Source of the DNA: Impatiens glandulifera
Lineage: Eukaryota; Streptophyta; Magnoliopsida; Ericales; Balsaminaceae
Length of the DNA: 64,000 nucleotides
Reading direction: 5' to 3'
Assembly (NCBI RefSeq): GCF_907164915.1
Contig: NC_061862.1
Span: forward strand, 33,915,522-33,979,521
Shown piece by piece: positions 29,600 to 41,740 of this stretch. The position numbers and the translations under genes were made by a program. Positions within the stretch are counted from its first letter, which is position 1; each line of letters begins with the position of its first letter. The notes beneath the pieces were generated by a model. That model did not search any database. It was not told the DNA's origin and saw only the letters and a program-made list of their open reading frames with translations.

Positions 29600-32485
29600 T
29601 TTCCCCCCTATTCTTTTTCTTGCGCCTTCTTCCACATTCTCTCCCTCATATCCGTGTCGAAACTCCAACCGGAGATGAAAGTTGGTCTCGAAGCGATTTG
29701 GTCGAAGTTGAATAAACCGCATTCTGATCTAGTCGGTCGAGTCTGAGTCCCGGAGGGTGGAGTTCTCTCACCCCTTATGAAGTTGGCAATGATTTCGTCA
29801 TTTGTGCCCTAAGTCGACTGAGTGGTTGAGGGGACAGAAGGAGTCGGTACGGTTTTGCGTTTCCTTGTGTTTAGAGGAGCATCATCCTCTTCTTCGCCGT
29901 CGGCAAGTGGAACTGCATGATCTACAACCATTTGAGGGTTGCTCTATTCCACCCGAGATAGTAGTTCATTTATTTCCTTTCTTTTTCTTTTATTTGACCG
30001 TGCCCTTGTCGGCTGCTCGGTTGGTTGAGAATTTTGAGGCGTTTCGGCATCTCTTGTTTTGACTGCTTTTTGCTTTGCCATTTCTTTGTCATGAATCTCC
30101 CGGACGAAGCGTTCATCGTTTATTTCACGTTCCTTTCATTGTCGTTCCTGTTCTTCTTCTTCGGCCTGAATTTTTAGAGCCGTTTCCGCATCGGTTCGGA
30201 TATTCTCTTCGGTGGCTACAGCCTTGACTCTTACAAACTCCTCAATCTGAGCAGACATAACTTGCATCATTTGAAGGAGTTGAGAGGTGATCGACTCAAC
30301 CGTTTCAATCTTTGAATCGGTTATGGAGGCTCTAGCTTCCAAGGATGCCTGTCACTTGGCCATTGATTTGTCGACAACATCAAGAATAAGTCCCTTCATG
30401 TCGTCCAAAAGATAGGCACCCTCATGATTTTGCACCGGATGAGGAGAGTGGATCGATAAAGTTATTTTCGGTTCTCCTTGGTTAGCCGAATTTGTTTCTA
30501 CAGAGTTAACATTAATAATGGATTTACTTGCAGATTTGGCCGATGGGGAAGCGATGCGACCATCTTTTTGCTCAGGAGATTTCGGGTGACTTTCTTCCTA
30601 TTGGCCCCTGTCGGTCTAGATGACTGACTGATATAAAAAATCGACTTACCCGGGTGGTCTTTGTGATTTTCAGAATCTTCTTCATCCGGATAATATCCTT
30701 CAGCGTCTTTCACCGATTTTTCCTCCAACCTTGCGATCTCAGATTTAAGATCGTCTACAATTGTGAGAGCGGTTTCTCTTACCCTCTTTTCCACCTCGGT
30801 TGGTTCCCCTTGAACATCTTCCAATGTTTCGGTCAACTTTTAGTCTTGCGTGTGTGTCAACTAGTTTCCCTCTAGCCATGACCAACGAAATGGATTTTGT
30901 TTTTACAAGGTCAAAGACTTCGTCTTCCAAGAACACCGGTTTCGGCTATTGTTCGTTATCGGTGTAGTTGAGGAACATATGCTTGAAGTGAACTTCATTT
31001 CTGATTTTAAACAAATTGTAGAATGGGCGAGATATTTCTTCGGCTAGATCCTCCGTCATTCTGAGAAGCCGATTAACCAGGTCATCAACCTCTTATTGAG
31101 AAACCAGATTTTCAGAGTCCGGTGTAATGTTTTGAGTGTCTGCCTCCTCATGAGGAGGATTTTGACCATGTCCGGTTGAGGGAATTTCTTCAATAGTCGG
31201 ACCGGTGGTACTCTTTGTACATTGTTTACCCTCTTGCATCGGAGGATCTTTCATCACCATTTCATCGTCATTTTCGGCCGTTTCTTTGACCTTGTCAATA
31301 TCAATTATCCGGTCATCTTCAACCATCTGACCGGTTTCAAGGAGTTTGCTCGTAACCTCAGATTTCATAACCTGATTGATAAAAACTACAACATTATTGA
31401 TTTGATCCGAAGTCCAATGATGGACTTCTTCATCCGCACCCCAACAGGCTGGATGGGAGAGTTCCTAGTTTCAGGAATATGGGATGGAATAATGGTACTT
31501 ACCTCATGCATTGAAGCCCCTTTAGATGTAGACTTGTCGGCTTTGCTTGCCGATGATTCTGCCGGATTTGGTAGAGGGACCTGTTCGGCTACATTCTGCT
31601 CAACACCCAGAATAGCCATGGGAAACTCCACATTGATTGGAATATGAGTAGAGGAAGCTGTGTGGTTGTCCGAGTCGGCTGGTTTTGTTGAAGGAGTTCT
31701 TTCGGAGTCGTTGGACTGACTCTCCGTTCTTTCAACCGCTGGCTTTTTTCCCTTCTTAGCCACTTTCTTGACTGAAGGCTTCTTAGCCTTTGGTTTAGCT
31801 CCAGTTACTTTCGACTTCTTCGCTTTCGGTTGGATTTCCTTTGGTGCTTTTTCCCGTGGAGGCTTTCCTACTCTTTGCAGACTTTTCTCGATGTTCTCAG
31901 AGTTTACAATTTTGGACGAGGGGAGAGGAGGACCTGGTCCGGTTGGAATCTCATGATACTGAAAGATCTTGCCGATCTTATCTCCTCGAATGATACTAGC
32001 CATCATCTTGAACTTAGGCCGAGTTAGATTATCAAAGTTACCTCATTCCCTTGAAGAGACTTGGAGATAATGTCAAGGAGCCACCGGAATTGGAACTCTA
32101 ACTCGCTTTTCTTTCCGGTGTGTTCAATCAGTTTATCCGAATTTGATATAATCTTTTTCATCTCCACCGCTTCGGCTTCAGTTAGGTTGGTCGAGAAATC
32201 GCTCCCTTCCGAGGGCAGTTGAAGGGCCTCCGCAAAAATTTCTTCCGACAGATCGAAGGTCTTTCCACCCACCATTGAAGAGATCACCCTCTTCTTCAAA
32301 CTAGCATTCTCGAAGAATGTTGTAACTTTCTCTTGATAGAGGATAAATGGTCCGCCTAGGAAAGTTTCCATCCCAGAATCCTTTAAGAATTTTATCATGT
32401 TTATGATGTCGGCAGTTCTATTTTCCTGAATCTCCTCGAAATCGACCTGTAAGATGTAGACGAAAAGTGCATTATCACGTCCCAT
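29600..32485 (-). pseudogene. Element A accessory ORF3 with Lys-rich and coiled-coil tail
   Basis: I chose ATG 32,485 (MGRDNALFVYILQVDFEEIQ) because it lies about 105 bp after a TATA box and aligns with the start in element B. An upstream ATG at 32,614 precedes that box. The first 150 residues are the accessory domain shared with ORF1 and ORF2. After a break near 32,010 the frame continues as a basic, Lys/Pro/Ala-rich stretch resembling a histone H1 tail (KAKKPSVKKVAKKGKKPA, about 31,740-31,830). It then becomes acidic and coiled-coil segments (30,936-30,136) to about 29,600, with several frame breaks. The function is unknown; a nuclear, nucleic-acid-binding role is only a guess from composition. 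Confidence 0.7.
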
Positions 32486-32588
32486 TTTTATTGGAAAAGT
32501 TTGAAGTTTGAAAGGATTGGAGGTTTTTAAGAGCACAGGCAGTTTAAAGAGAGACAGTAAGCGTGAGTGTAGTGAATAATCATGTCTC

Positions 32589-32597
32589 TTTATATAG
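32589..32597 (-). promoter_or_regulatory. TATA box upstream of A ORF3
   Basis: Minus strand ctatataaaga, about 105 bp before ATG 32,485. Upstream lie four reiterated GCGGTAAA-type motifs (32,690-32,755). Confidence 0.6.
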
Positions 32598-32969
32598 GGA
32601 GTTGGCTGTGACAATTATGTAACCGAACCATCACGTCGTCTTAGATAGTGGCGTCAAAATTTCCCTCTAAAAGTTACTGCGGTAACTGTTTGGCGATAAA
32701 TAGTGGGCGGTAAAACTGCGCGGTAAACTAGGGGCGGTAAACTATGGGTGGTTAAGTTTGAATTTAGTCGGAATGGTTTTGCCGAATTTTGATGTGAGGC
32801 CGAGTTTTTCGGCTTAACCGAAACTAAGGAGTGTTAAAACCGAACTTTGGATTTTACCGAAATTTTAATTTTAAGCCGGAATCGATTAAGGTCAATAAAT
32901 GACTTAAGTTAAAAACATGCATTTTAAATTTTTAGAACAATCGATTGTACAACAAAAGAACCGATTAGT

Positions 32970-33730
32970 TCATGAGGGATAAAAGCCTAGTCTAGATTAT
33001 GCAATCTTTAACTCCATTCTTCTATGGTTGAGCCATCCTTGCTTCGATTCTTTGAACCCATCTTCCCAGCGATTCATCTATTAGAATGTTAGCTGGTCTT
33101 ATCGGGGTTCCTAGTCCAAAACTCGGAAGGATGGAGCAAAGATATCAGTTGATCAGAGGAGCAAAGCCGATCTTTCTTCTGTCGGATGAAATGCACACCT
33201 TCAAATGACTGAAGATAAGAGAGGTCCAATTGATGGGCATGCGTTAAAAAATTGCGGCCATGATTTCAAACACTTGCCGAGTGTAGCGTTGGTTTGACAT
33301 GTGTCCTAGGATGGACCGCTGAATGATGTCTTTGAGAATTTGAATATGGGGATCCAAATTGTTTTTAAGCCGTGACAATCGACCGAATAGGAGGAGGAGC
33401 CAGAAAAATGTAGCTGAAATGTTCATTTATCTAGGCGGAGAGTAATGGAAAATCCTAAAAGCCTTCGGATGGAAGATCGAAGAACTCAGCGAATGAGTCC
33501 TTAGTGATCCGATAGAAGTCGGAATCGATGTAAGTTGTGATACTTCCATCATTTCTCACTTCTGCAGTGTTAAAAAAATCGGTAATCTCCTATTCTAGGA
33601 TGCAATGTGTTCTTTTAAGGAATTTTCTCAGCCCGGTTTCAGTTAGTGGGTAGAGGATCATGACCCTTGCTCTTGGGTCTTGGATTGATTCAAAGTTGAC
33701 GACAAGGGAGTTTCTGATTTGAGCATTCAT
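32970..33730 (-). pseudogene. Element A accessory ORF2, decayed
   Basis: From ATG 33,730 the frame reads MNAQIRNSLVVNFESIQDP and TETGLRKFLKE, then is broken several times. The C-terminal half is clear at 33,426-33,244 (ILKDIIQRSILGHMSNQRYT, then VFEIMAAIF) and after (INWTSLIFSHLKV, IGFAPLI). It aligns along its length with B ORF2 at 53,255-52,495 and more distantly with ORF1 and ORF3. Not functional in this copy. Confidence 0.7.
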
Positions 33731-33816
33731 CTTTGAAGATTTGAGAGAGACACTAGTCTTGGGTTTATAGAGAGAGTGGCAAAGAGTTGTAATTTGATTT
33801 GTGAGAGGGTAGGTTC

Positions 33817-33826
33817 CTTATATAGG
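33817..33826 (-). promoter_or_regulatory. TATA box upstream of A ORF2
   Basis: Minus strand ccctatataagg, about 90 bp before ATG 33,730. Confidence 0.6.
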
Positions 33827-34219
33827 GAAACAATTACAAAGCATTTAATGAGAATGTTTCAAAATATTTAACCGTTACGTGTTCTCAATATTCTCACATT
33901 AAATGTTTGTTACCTTTTTAAGGGAATATTCTTGAGAAGGTACGATGTAGACTGGCCAGCCTATCCGGACTAGTCATGTCTTTTGGGGAATGAGCACGTC
34001 TTTTCTCAATGTTGATTTTGAAAATATTCATTTTTTTTTAATGATTTTTCGGTTTGAATATGTGAAAGAAGCGGTAGCTTCTCCCTAAGAAGATGCCGAC
34101 TTGTCCAAAATAGTTTTAAAGTTTTAAAGTTGAGCCGAAATAAGAGTTGATTTCATTTATTGAGATCCCTAACCGATATTACAAAAAAATTATCGGTTTG
34201 AGTTTGAAAACAGATAGAT

Positions 34220-34962
34220 CCTGGATTTAATGGTGGGATGGACCAATTGCTGAAACCTTCATGGCCTTGGCTTTATTCTATCGGTCGATTTGTTCTTGGA
34301 TCCTCTCCTTTGTCAGCAGCTGGTTCGGATGAAGAGTGATATCTGAGCCGCGATGGGTGTTGAGATCATTAAACAAACCGCTTAGCTGTGGAGCATAGCT
34401 GGTTTTCTTGGAGATGGTCAGCACCTCCAGGTTGTCAAAGATAATTCGGGACTAGTTTACCGGAGTTCCTTCGGTGATGGCGACCATCATCTCGAAGATT
34501 TGTTGGGTGTAAGATTGAATCTTTTCCCTGGCCAGTACAGATTTACCTAGAATTTTGCTAAGAATCTGGTATTCATGTGCAAGGAGGCTCTTGGGTAGCC
34601 AGGTGTTAATCGGGATCATAGAGCTAGAGAAATGGTGGCGCATCTCATCGATGACCACTAGAGAGTACGTGAGATCAGTGAAACCTTCAGTAGGCAGCTC
34701 GCAAGCTAGTGCGAAGTCTGTCTCTCTAAAGAGAAAGGATTTTTCTATGAATTTGAGCAAAGATAATATCTCGGTGTATCACCCTTACGGTTTCAAAGAA
34801 TTCATTGACTACATTGTAGTCAATAGCATAAAGGTTTTCAAGGAATCTTCTTAGTCTGGTGCCTTCGAGAGATCGGAAAAGACATTGGACTTCATTGTCC
34901 TCGGATTGGGAGACCGATTCAAAATCGGCCAATAGGACTTTCTTAGAGAGAGGGCAAGACAT
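34220..34962 (-). pseudogene. Element A accessory ORF1, decayed
   Basis: ATG 34,962 opens MSCPLSKKVLLADFESVSQ. A frameshift lies near 34,745, and the reading resumes as FLFRETDFALACELPTEGFT, ILGKSVLAREKIQSYTQQIF and MMVAITEGTPVN, then a stop and a tail similar to LTKEKVQELIDR of element B. It aligns end to end with the intact B ORF1 (54,426-53,689). It lies about 190 bp downstream of the RNase H end on the same strand. Confidence 0.78.
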
Positions 34963-35018
34963 TTTGCTTAAGTGTGTTTTGTGATGAATAGTGTTTTGAA
35001 ATAAGATTAGATGTGTTG

Positions 35019-35027
35019 CTTAAATAG
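35019..35027 (-). promoter_or_regulatory. TATA-like box upstream of A ORF1
   Basis: Minus strand ggctatttaagca, about 60 bp before ATG 34,962. The element B counterpart is the better ggctatataaacc. Confidence 0.5.
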
Positions 35028-35150
35028 CCAAGGGATGGTTAGAATGTTTAGTGATGTCATTATTGTAATTATGGTAGAGTTAACGTGTTTAGATATATAA
35101 TGGTTATTTCCAATGAGAAAGTGATGATGAAAAAAGATTTTCATTATGGT

Positions 35151-36883
35151 TTAAAGATATTTCCAAGCTGATTTTTCAGAAATTCCCCGAGCATGGTTTG
35201 AGAAGCGTGAGCTTCTCCCTGAACTCATGCCTCGGTTTTTCATGAATGTGTTTTTTAAAGCATGCAAATGCATTTGAGGAAAAATTTGCTTGCTATCAGC
35301 AATTCCTAGGATGTTTCGAAAGAAAGAAAACTTAGCTTCCTGTAATGACTTCGTGAAGATATCGGCCACTTGCTGTTCTGTTGAGACATATTCCAGCCGG
35401 ATGTGTTTTTGTTGCACATGTTCCCGGATGAAGTGATGCCTTATGTCAATGTGTTTTGTTCTCGAGTGCAACATCGGATTGTATGTGATAGCTATTGCGC
35501 TAGTATTGTCACAAAAGATCGGAGATTCCTCAACAGTTACTCTGAAATCCCTCAGTTGTTGTTGGATTCAGAGAAGTTGAGCACAGTAGCTTCCGGCTGC
35601 TAGATACTCTACCTCTACGGTTGAAGTTGCAACTGAAGTTTGTTTCTTGTTATACTAGGAAACCAGCCGGTCTCCCAAGAATTGGCATGTACCACTGGTA
35701 CTTTTTAGGTCTATCTTGCATCCTGCATAGTTTAAAGTATTTTAAAATTCTTTTAGCGGCGGTGTAGTGAGATAAGTTCGGATTTGCTTGGAATCTTCCG
35801 CATACGCCAACTACGAACAGAATGACTGATCGGCTGGCTGTTAAATATAATAGTGAGTCGATGATTCCTCGTTAGGCTGTAATGTCTACTACTTGACAAT
35901 CTTCGTCTTTATCTAGCTTGATGGATTAACTCATTGGGGGTAGCTGCTTCGGCACACGTATCCATTCCAAGTTTCTTTAATAGTTCGATTGTGTACTTGG
36001 ATTGGTTGATGAAGGTTCATGTTTCGATCTTCCGAACCTAGAGACCTAGAAAGAAACTCAATTCCCCCATCATACTCATTTTAAAACTATGAGTCATCAT
36101 TTTTGAGAATTTATTACATAACTTTGGATCGGTTGACCCGAAAATTATGTCATCCACATAGATTTGAACAAGTAAAATGTGTTTCTTTTTCTTAAATTTG
36201 AATAAGGTCTTATCTACCGAACCTATTGTAAAGTTATGATCAAATAACAATTTTGTCAAGGTATCATACTAAGCTCTAGGAGCTTGTTTCAAACCGTAAA
36301 GGGCCTTATCCAGCCGGTATACGTGACTAATTATTTCTGGCTTTTTAAAACCGGGAGGTTGTTCAATATAAACCTCCTCACTTAGTTCACCGTTTAAGAA
36401 GGCACTTTTAACATCCATTTGAAAAACATTGAAATTTTTGAAAAAATCAAAAGCAAGAAATATTCTTATAGCTTCAAGTCTAGCCACATTAGCAAATGAT
36501 TCTTCAAAATCAATGCCTTCTTCCTATTTATATTCTTGAGCCACTAGTCTGACCTTGTTCCTCGTAACCAAACTGTTTTCATTGAGTTTATTTCTGAACA
36601 ACCATCTTGTTCCTATAACCGACTAATGCTTCAGTCTTAGAACTAGATGCCAGACTTTATTTCTCTCAAACTGGTTTAATTCCTCTTGCATTGCTAGGAT
36701 CCAATCGAGATCTAACAATGCTCCATCCACCTTTTTTGGCTCAATTTGTGATATGAAAGCCGAGTTTTTATATTCTTCCAAAAGTTGATGCCTAGTTCGG
36801 ATGGGTGATGAGGGGTTACCTAATATAAGCTCAGGAGGATGATCTCTATTCCTTTTAAAGTTCGGCTCGGTTATATCTCCCAA
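35151..36883 (-). pseudogene. Element A reverse transcriptase and RNase H, decayed
   Basis: On the minus strand RT landmarks appear in order: EELNQFERNKVWHLV (36,740-36,650), [37 protein letters not shown], and the catalytic [15 protein letters not shown] (about 36,160-36,120). RNase H traces follow, with KHIDIRHHFIREHVQQKHIR and VADIFTKSLQEAKFSFF at 35,460-35,300. Several frameshifts and stops divide it. These enzymes would copy the element RNA into DNA. Confidence 0.88.
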
Positions 36884-36922
36884 GTGATCGGTTGTCTGAT
36901 CTAGGTTAGACAGATCGGTAGG

Positions 36923-38400
36923 CTAAACAGAGTCAGGCCGACCGATTTCCTTAGTGGACACTGAAGTGTCAACTTCCTGTTGTAAGACAACTTGATCAGG
37001 CTGAATTTCAGCATTAACCGCTTGATCATTGACAAACCTTCTGTAAACCGGAACTTCATCTTCATCATCAGAATGAATATTAAAATTTTCCATTCTGTTG
37101 TGTTGATGAAAGGGTGATGCAGTATTACGTTCAATAGATTCATGAAAAACAACATGCGATGATTCTTCAACGGTTAATGTTCTAGTATTATATACTCTAT
37201 ATGCCTTATTAACGGCTGAATAACCCAACATTATTCCTTCATGTGATTTAGCATCAAAAGCGGTCAAATACTTTTTGTCGTTGATGTGAATGTAACACTT
37301 ATAGCCAAAGATCCTAAGATACCAGATATTAGGAACTCCTTCATGGTATATTTCAAACGGTGTTTTAGTTAGCCGTTTTGTAATTAAAGATCGATTTTGT
37401 GTATAATATGAAGTGTTGATAGCCTCGGCCCAAATTTTTTTTGTAACACCCGAATCAGCTATCATGAACCTTGCGGCTTCCTTGAGAGTTCGGTTTCTTC
37501 TCTCAACCAGTCCATTTTGTTGAGGTATTCTACTACTAGACAACTCGTTCCTAATACCGGACTCCTCAAGAAAAGTAGTTAATGTGCTGTTTGTAAACTC
37601 GGTTCCTCTATCACTCCTAATTTTATTTATTCGAATTGATTTTTCATTTTACAGTCTTATAAGCAGTATAATCAAGTTCGATGTGGCTTGATTTTTAGAT
37701 GCCAAAAATATTACCCAAGTAAATCTAGAATAGTCATCAATAACTACCATAGTGTATTGCATGCCTCCTAGGCTTGTGACCCTAACCGGTCCAAATAAAT
37801 CCATGTGAAGTAGTTCTAAGCATCGGTTAGATTGATAATTTTCGTTGCTCTTAAATGATGATTTTATTTGTTTTCCCATTTGACAAGCAGCGCAAACTTT
37901 ATCTTTTACAAATTTTATATTTGGAAACCCACGAACTAATTCTTTAGAACATATAAAATTTATTGTTTTGAAGTTCAAATGGTTTAGCCGTTTGTGCTAG
38001 AGCCAGTTTAGGTCATTCCTAGTCATCATGCAAACTGGGTTTTCAATTTCGGTTTTCCAGTCTACTTTGTAAATATTTCCTAGTCGGTTTCCTGTTAATA
38101 GAACGTTACCCTGAGAATTTTTAACTAAGCATGCATGCTTATGAAACTCAACCGTATATCCTATGTCACACATTTGACTAATGCTTAGCAGATTAAAATG
38201 CAAGTTTTCAAATAAAATTACATTGTTTATGGATATGTTACCATGTACAATCTTACCATTGCCCACGTCTCTACCTTTAGAGTTATCGCCGAAGGTGATC
38301 ATTGCACCGACTTCATGTACAATGTCGGTCAATAGTCCACTGTTTTCAGTCATATGTCTAGAATACCCGCTGTCCAGATACCATTATGAATTTCCTAGCC
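36923..38400 (-). pseudogene. Element A protease C-terminus and integrase, decayed
   Basis: The protease end (HMTENSGLLTDI, FNLLSISQMCD) at 38,370-38,130 leads into the integrase zinc-binding part (INFICSKELV, CAACQMGKQIKSS). The catalytic core follows (LLHMDLFGPVRV, MVVIDDYSRFTWVIF, then SSRIPQQNGLVERRNRTLKE at 37,543). The linker to RT ends near 36,923. Frame breaks lie near 37,990 and 37,600. Confidence 0.88.
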
Positions 38401-39845
38401 TCTTATTTCTCCTGAACTGCAAAAAATAAATATTTACATTGATTTGGTACCCACATTTACTTGGGTCCGTGATTGATTAGTCCCTTAGGGATCCACACTT
38501 TAATAAGTCGGATAACTTCCCCGGTAGTAGTTCTAATTATTTTACCAATACTCGGCTTGACATCTCTCTGTCTGCCTGAGAATACCTCATTGTGTCGTGG
38601 TGGTGGTTTTCGGTTATTCCTATATGAGCATGTATCGGTTTGCTTTCTTATTGGCCGGTTGACTTTCCTTCTCTTAAGATGAAGTCATTTAGCCGAGTCA
38701 GTTGGACCTACATATTTTATTTCCTTGTCCAATTTTGAATCATGGTCTTCCCCATTGTCGGTTGAAGAGCTCTTGACAAATCTTACAAATGGAAGATTGC
38801 CTTTGTTGAGTTTCATCCCGTTGGAAGATTTCTGGTTAGCCTATTTGCTGCCCTTATAGCCGAGCCCAAACATGCATTTGGGATGTCTTTGGTATGTAGA
38901 CATTTGGCTCACGGCTTCACTGGATTTCTTCCAGGAATCCATGACATATTTTGTTCTTTTGTTTTTTTCGGTTAGCGATTGAACTTTCTCCTTGAGTTTC
39001 TCATTCTCACAGGATAGTTCAATTGGTTTGTAGGTCTTGGTTCCACTAGGCTCATCGATGGTTCCACTTGACTCTCCGGTTTCAACGTTTGACCGGATTA
39101 GTAAAGTTGCAGATAGGTTTTTGAACTCAGCAACCATGTCGTTGAGTGTAGTAACCAGATCCTCTTTAGTGAATTCTTCACTTGAGAAATCAAATTCTTC
39201 TTGAAAGTTAGGTACCTCTTCATCCTTAGCCATGAAACAAGTGACTCTTTCTTCATCACTATCGGAGTAGGCCCACTCACTTCCACCGTTAGAAGCTATT
39301 AGTGTCTTTTGAGTCTCCTTTCCTTCACCGTTTTGTTGGTTGTCACCCCTCTGATAGTTATTTTCCGGTTTCCGGTCATCTCGTCTAGGTCTTCTGCATT
39401 CCGACCTGTAATGATCCAAAGCGTTACAATTATAATATCTTACATTAGATTTGTCACCGTAATCATAGTTGTAGTTTTGGTTGTTCGATGGTTGATTCTT
39501 CTTCATGAATCTTCTAAATTTCTTTGCAAGTATGGCCATCACATCATCACAGATCTGATTAGGGTTTTTAACTGGTGCTGGATCGGTTGATACATGAGCC
39601 GTTTGTTCCACCGATGTCACCAAGGCTCTAGTTGCAGTTGCAGTTGAGGTTGAAGCTTCATCTTTGATTCGAGATTTCATCTCAAATTCGTACGTTTTCA
39701 GATCCTCAATTACATCATGTAGTTTCATCTGCCCGAGATTGCTTGATTCTCGCATCACCATGGTTTTTATGTCCCATGCACTTGGTAAAGATCTCGGCGC
39801 CTTAACATTTATTTCCTTGTTATCGTATATTTTTCCAAGTGTATA
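38401..39845 (-). pseudogene. Element A gag, C-terminal part (zinc knuckle) with linker
   Basis: The frame from 39,761 to 38,841 includes SSNLGQMKLHDVIEDLKTYE and a CCHC knuckle changed to YYNCNALDHYRSECRRPRRD (its first Cys is replaced by Tyr). An acidic linker toward protease follows. It is separated from its N-terminal half (47,446-47,850) by element C inserted at 39,846/47,381. Confidence 0.85.
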
Positions 39846-41178
39846 TGTTAGGATCTAGATCGCCGCTGGTGAACCGGGGGTTGGACCGGTTAGCGGTTCA
39901 CACTCGAAGGGTGGTGGTTAATCCGGTTAGAGATTAACACCGGGGTTTCAATACTACACAACCTGTCACAAACCCTTGAACTAAGTTCAAGCGCGGAAGA
40001 GGTTTGTTTTCAGATTGAAGCGGCACGCTGGTTTGATAGACAAGGGCGGTTTCGGATGATGGAGATTTGGAAATGGTGGGTCGGTTTTGGTAATCTGGAT
40101 ATTCGGTATGGTTAGTATAGAGTCGGTTTGGAGCGGTGTGGTTAAGTTAGTCGGTTAGATAATGAAGCCGGCAGAAAGTAAATAACAAGAACGATTTTAT
40201 GGATGTTCGGAGATAAAACTCCTACGTCACCCCTTCCTCTCGAAACTGCGAGAAGGATATTCACTAAGGAATACAAGTACAGGCCGATCGAGACTTATTT
40301 CCTGCTCGATAACACTCTTACAATTTACACCGAAATTGTAAAACACACTTTAACTTTCAACACTTAGGCTTTTCTAAAACAGCACACTCTTATCACTTGT
40401 AGTAAATTCTCTTAGCGCTATCTCAATATCACACTGTTGTCCCTTGATGTCCCACTTAAGTCACTGCATTTACTCTTCTTCAGCTACCCCTTTTATAGGT
40501 GAAATATGCCAACGGTCATATTTCACTACCTTGAATCTGATTGGCTGATCAGAGGTGCAGTAATTCAGTGTTTCAGAGGTTCAGACCTGCGGTCGTTTCC
40601 TCAGACCTGATGGTCAATCTCAGACCTGGTGTTCTGTCTCAGACCTGGCGGTCTGTTCTTCCGGTGTGTAAGACAAACCTGCCGAATTTGTCTTTTACTT
40701 GATGTAGGCACTGTCTGTTGGACAGTTGTCTGTACTTGGAAGATTTCCTTTCTGGCTTATCCCGAAGTGGAAAGATCCGATAGTACTGTCTTCTGCAGCC
40801 TACAGTCTTTCCTCAGACTTGCATGAATATGGAAGTGTTCAGTCTGTTCCTTCGGTATCGTTCTCAACAGATACCCGAATTATCTTCTTGTACTAGTCGG
40901 TCATTTGACTTGGCCGAAGGGCTTTTGGTATGAGTGATGTAACCGGACTTCTTCCGGTTATTCCTCTCTTGTGGATGATCGGCTATTTGATGATTCCGGT
41001 TTTAAGCTTTGGCCGATCTTTTCTTTGTGCGGTCACGTTCCGAATATTCTTGATCGGTTTATTAGCTTGACCGATTGGTTTTCTTTAGTCGGTTCTTTCA
41101 TCCGGTCCGGTTCCTTGTTCCTGCATGGGAAGTTTATTTAAGTTAGGTTTATTTGAACCGGTCTGAATTTATCTAACA
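39846..41178 (-). repeat. Element C LTR, left (3' in element sense)
   Basis: Starts tgttaggatctagatcgcc and ends tttatctaaca. A TATA-like cctataaaagggg stands on the minus strand at 40,486-40,500. Confidence 0.96.
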
Positions 41179-41529
41179 ATTTCTCCCTTTTTGATTATTT
41201 TATTTAAAATTATCAAAATCATGTAAGTTTGCAACCGTAGGCCGGTTGTTTTGTTTGTCCGGTTTTTGAAAAAGACTTAGAGAATTTTTCGAAAGATTTT
41301 GAGAGAGAATTTTGAGAAAAGTTTTGGAAGAGTCTTTATCTTTTATCTAACAAAGTTTTGGAAGAGTCTTTATCTTTTATCTAACAATTTCTTCCTTTTT
41401 GATTATTTTATTTAAAATTATCAAAACTAAGTAGAAATGCAAAATAAGGCCAGATTCAAAAATAACTTTATATATTTATATATAGATGACCGGAAAAGAC
41501 AAGATATATAGAAATACTAAGGCCAATGA

Positions 41530-41740
41530 GAAAAAGAAGGATAGTCCCTATTCAGAGTCCGTGAAATCATAGACGCTCTTCTTTTTCTTCGGTTGCTGTT
41601 GCCCGGTCTGTTCGGAAGATCGTCGCCTTTTGGATCGGGACCGCAGTTGTTCTTCGACTTCATCCTCGACTTGGTCGGCTTGCTGCGATGTACCCGTTAT
41701 GACCGGTTCAGAGACCTCTTTGAGCAGCTCGGCTATCCTA
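41530..41740 (-). pseudogene. Element C: C-terminal remnant of the last accessory ORF
   Basis: About 65 codons ([16 protein letters not shown], then a basic [10 protein letters not shown] and [14 protein letters not shown]) end at TAG 41,548. Two basic clusters look like nuclear localisation signals. In position it matches the end of the ORF3 tail of elements A and B. Confidence 0.6.

Noticed and set aside
29802..32027. Plus-strand ORFs in the accessory region of element A
   Set aside because: They are antisense to the minus-strand accessory ORF3, whose frames match element B; no independent similarity.
41593..41738. The upstream part of the plus-strand ORF at 41,593 as a new N-terminus of RT
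   Set aside because: Before about 41,739 it is antisense to the remnant of the accessory ORF tail; it arose from the inversion.
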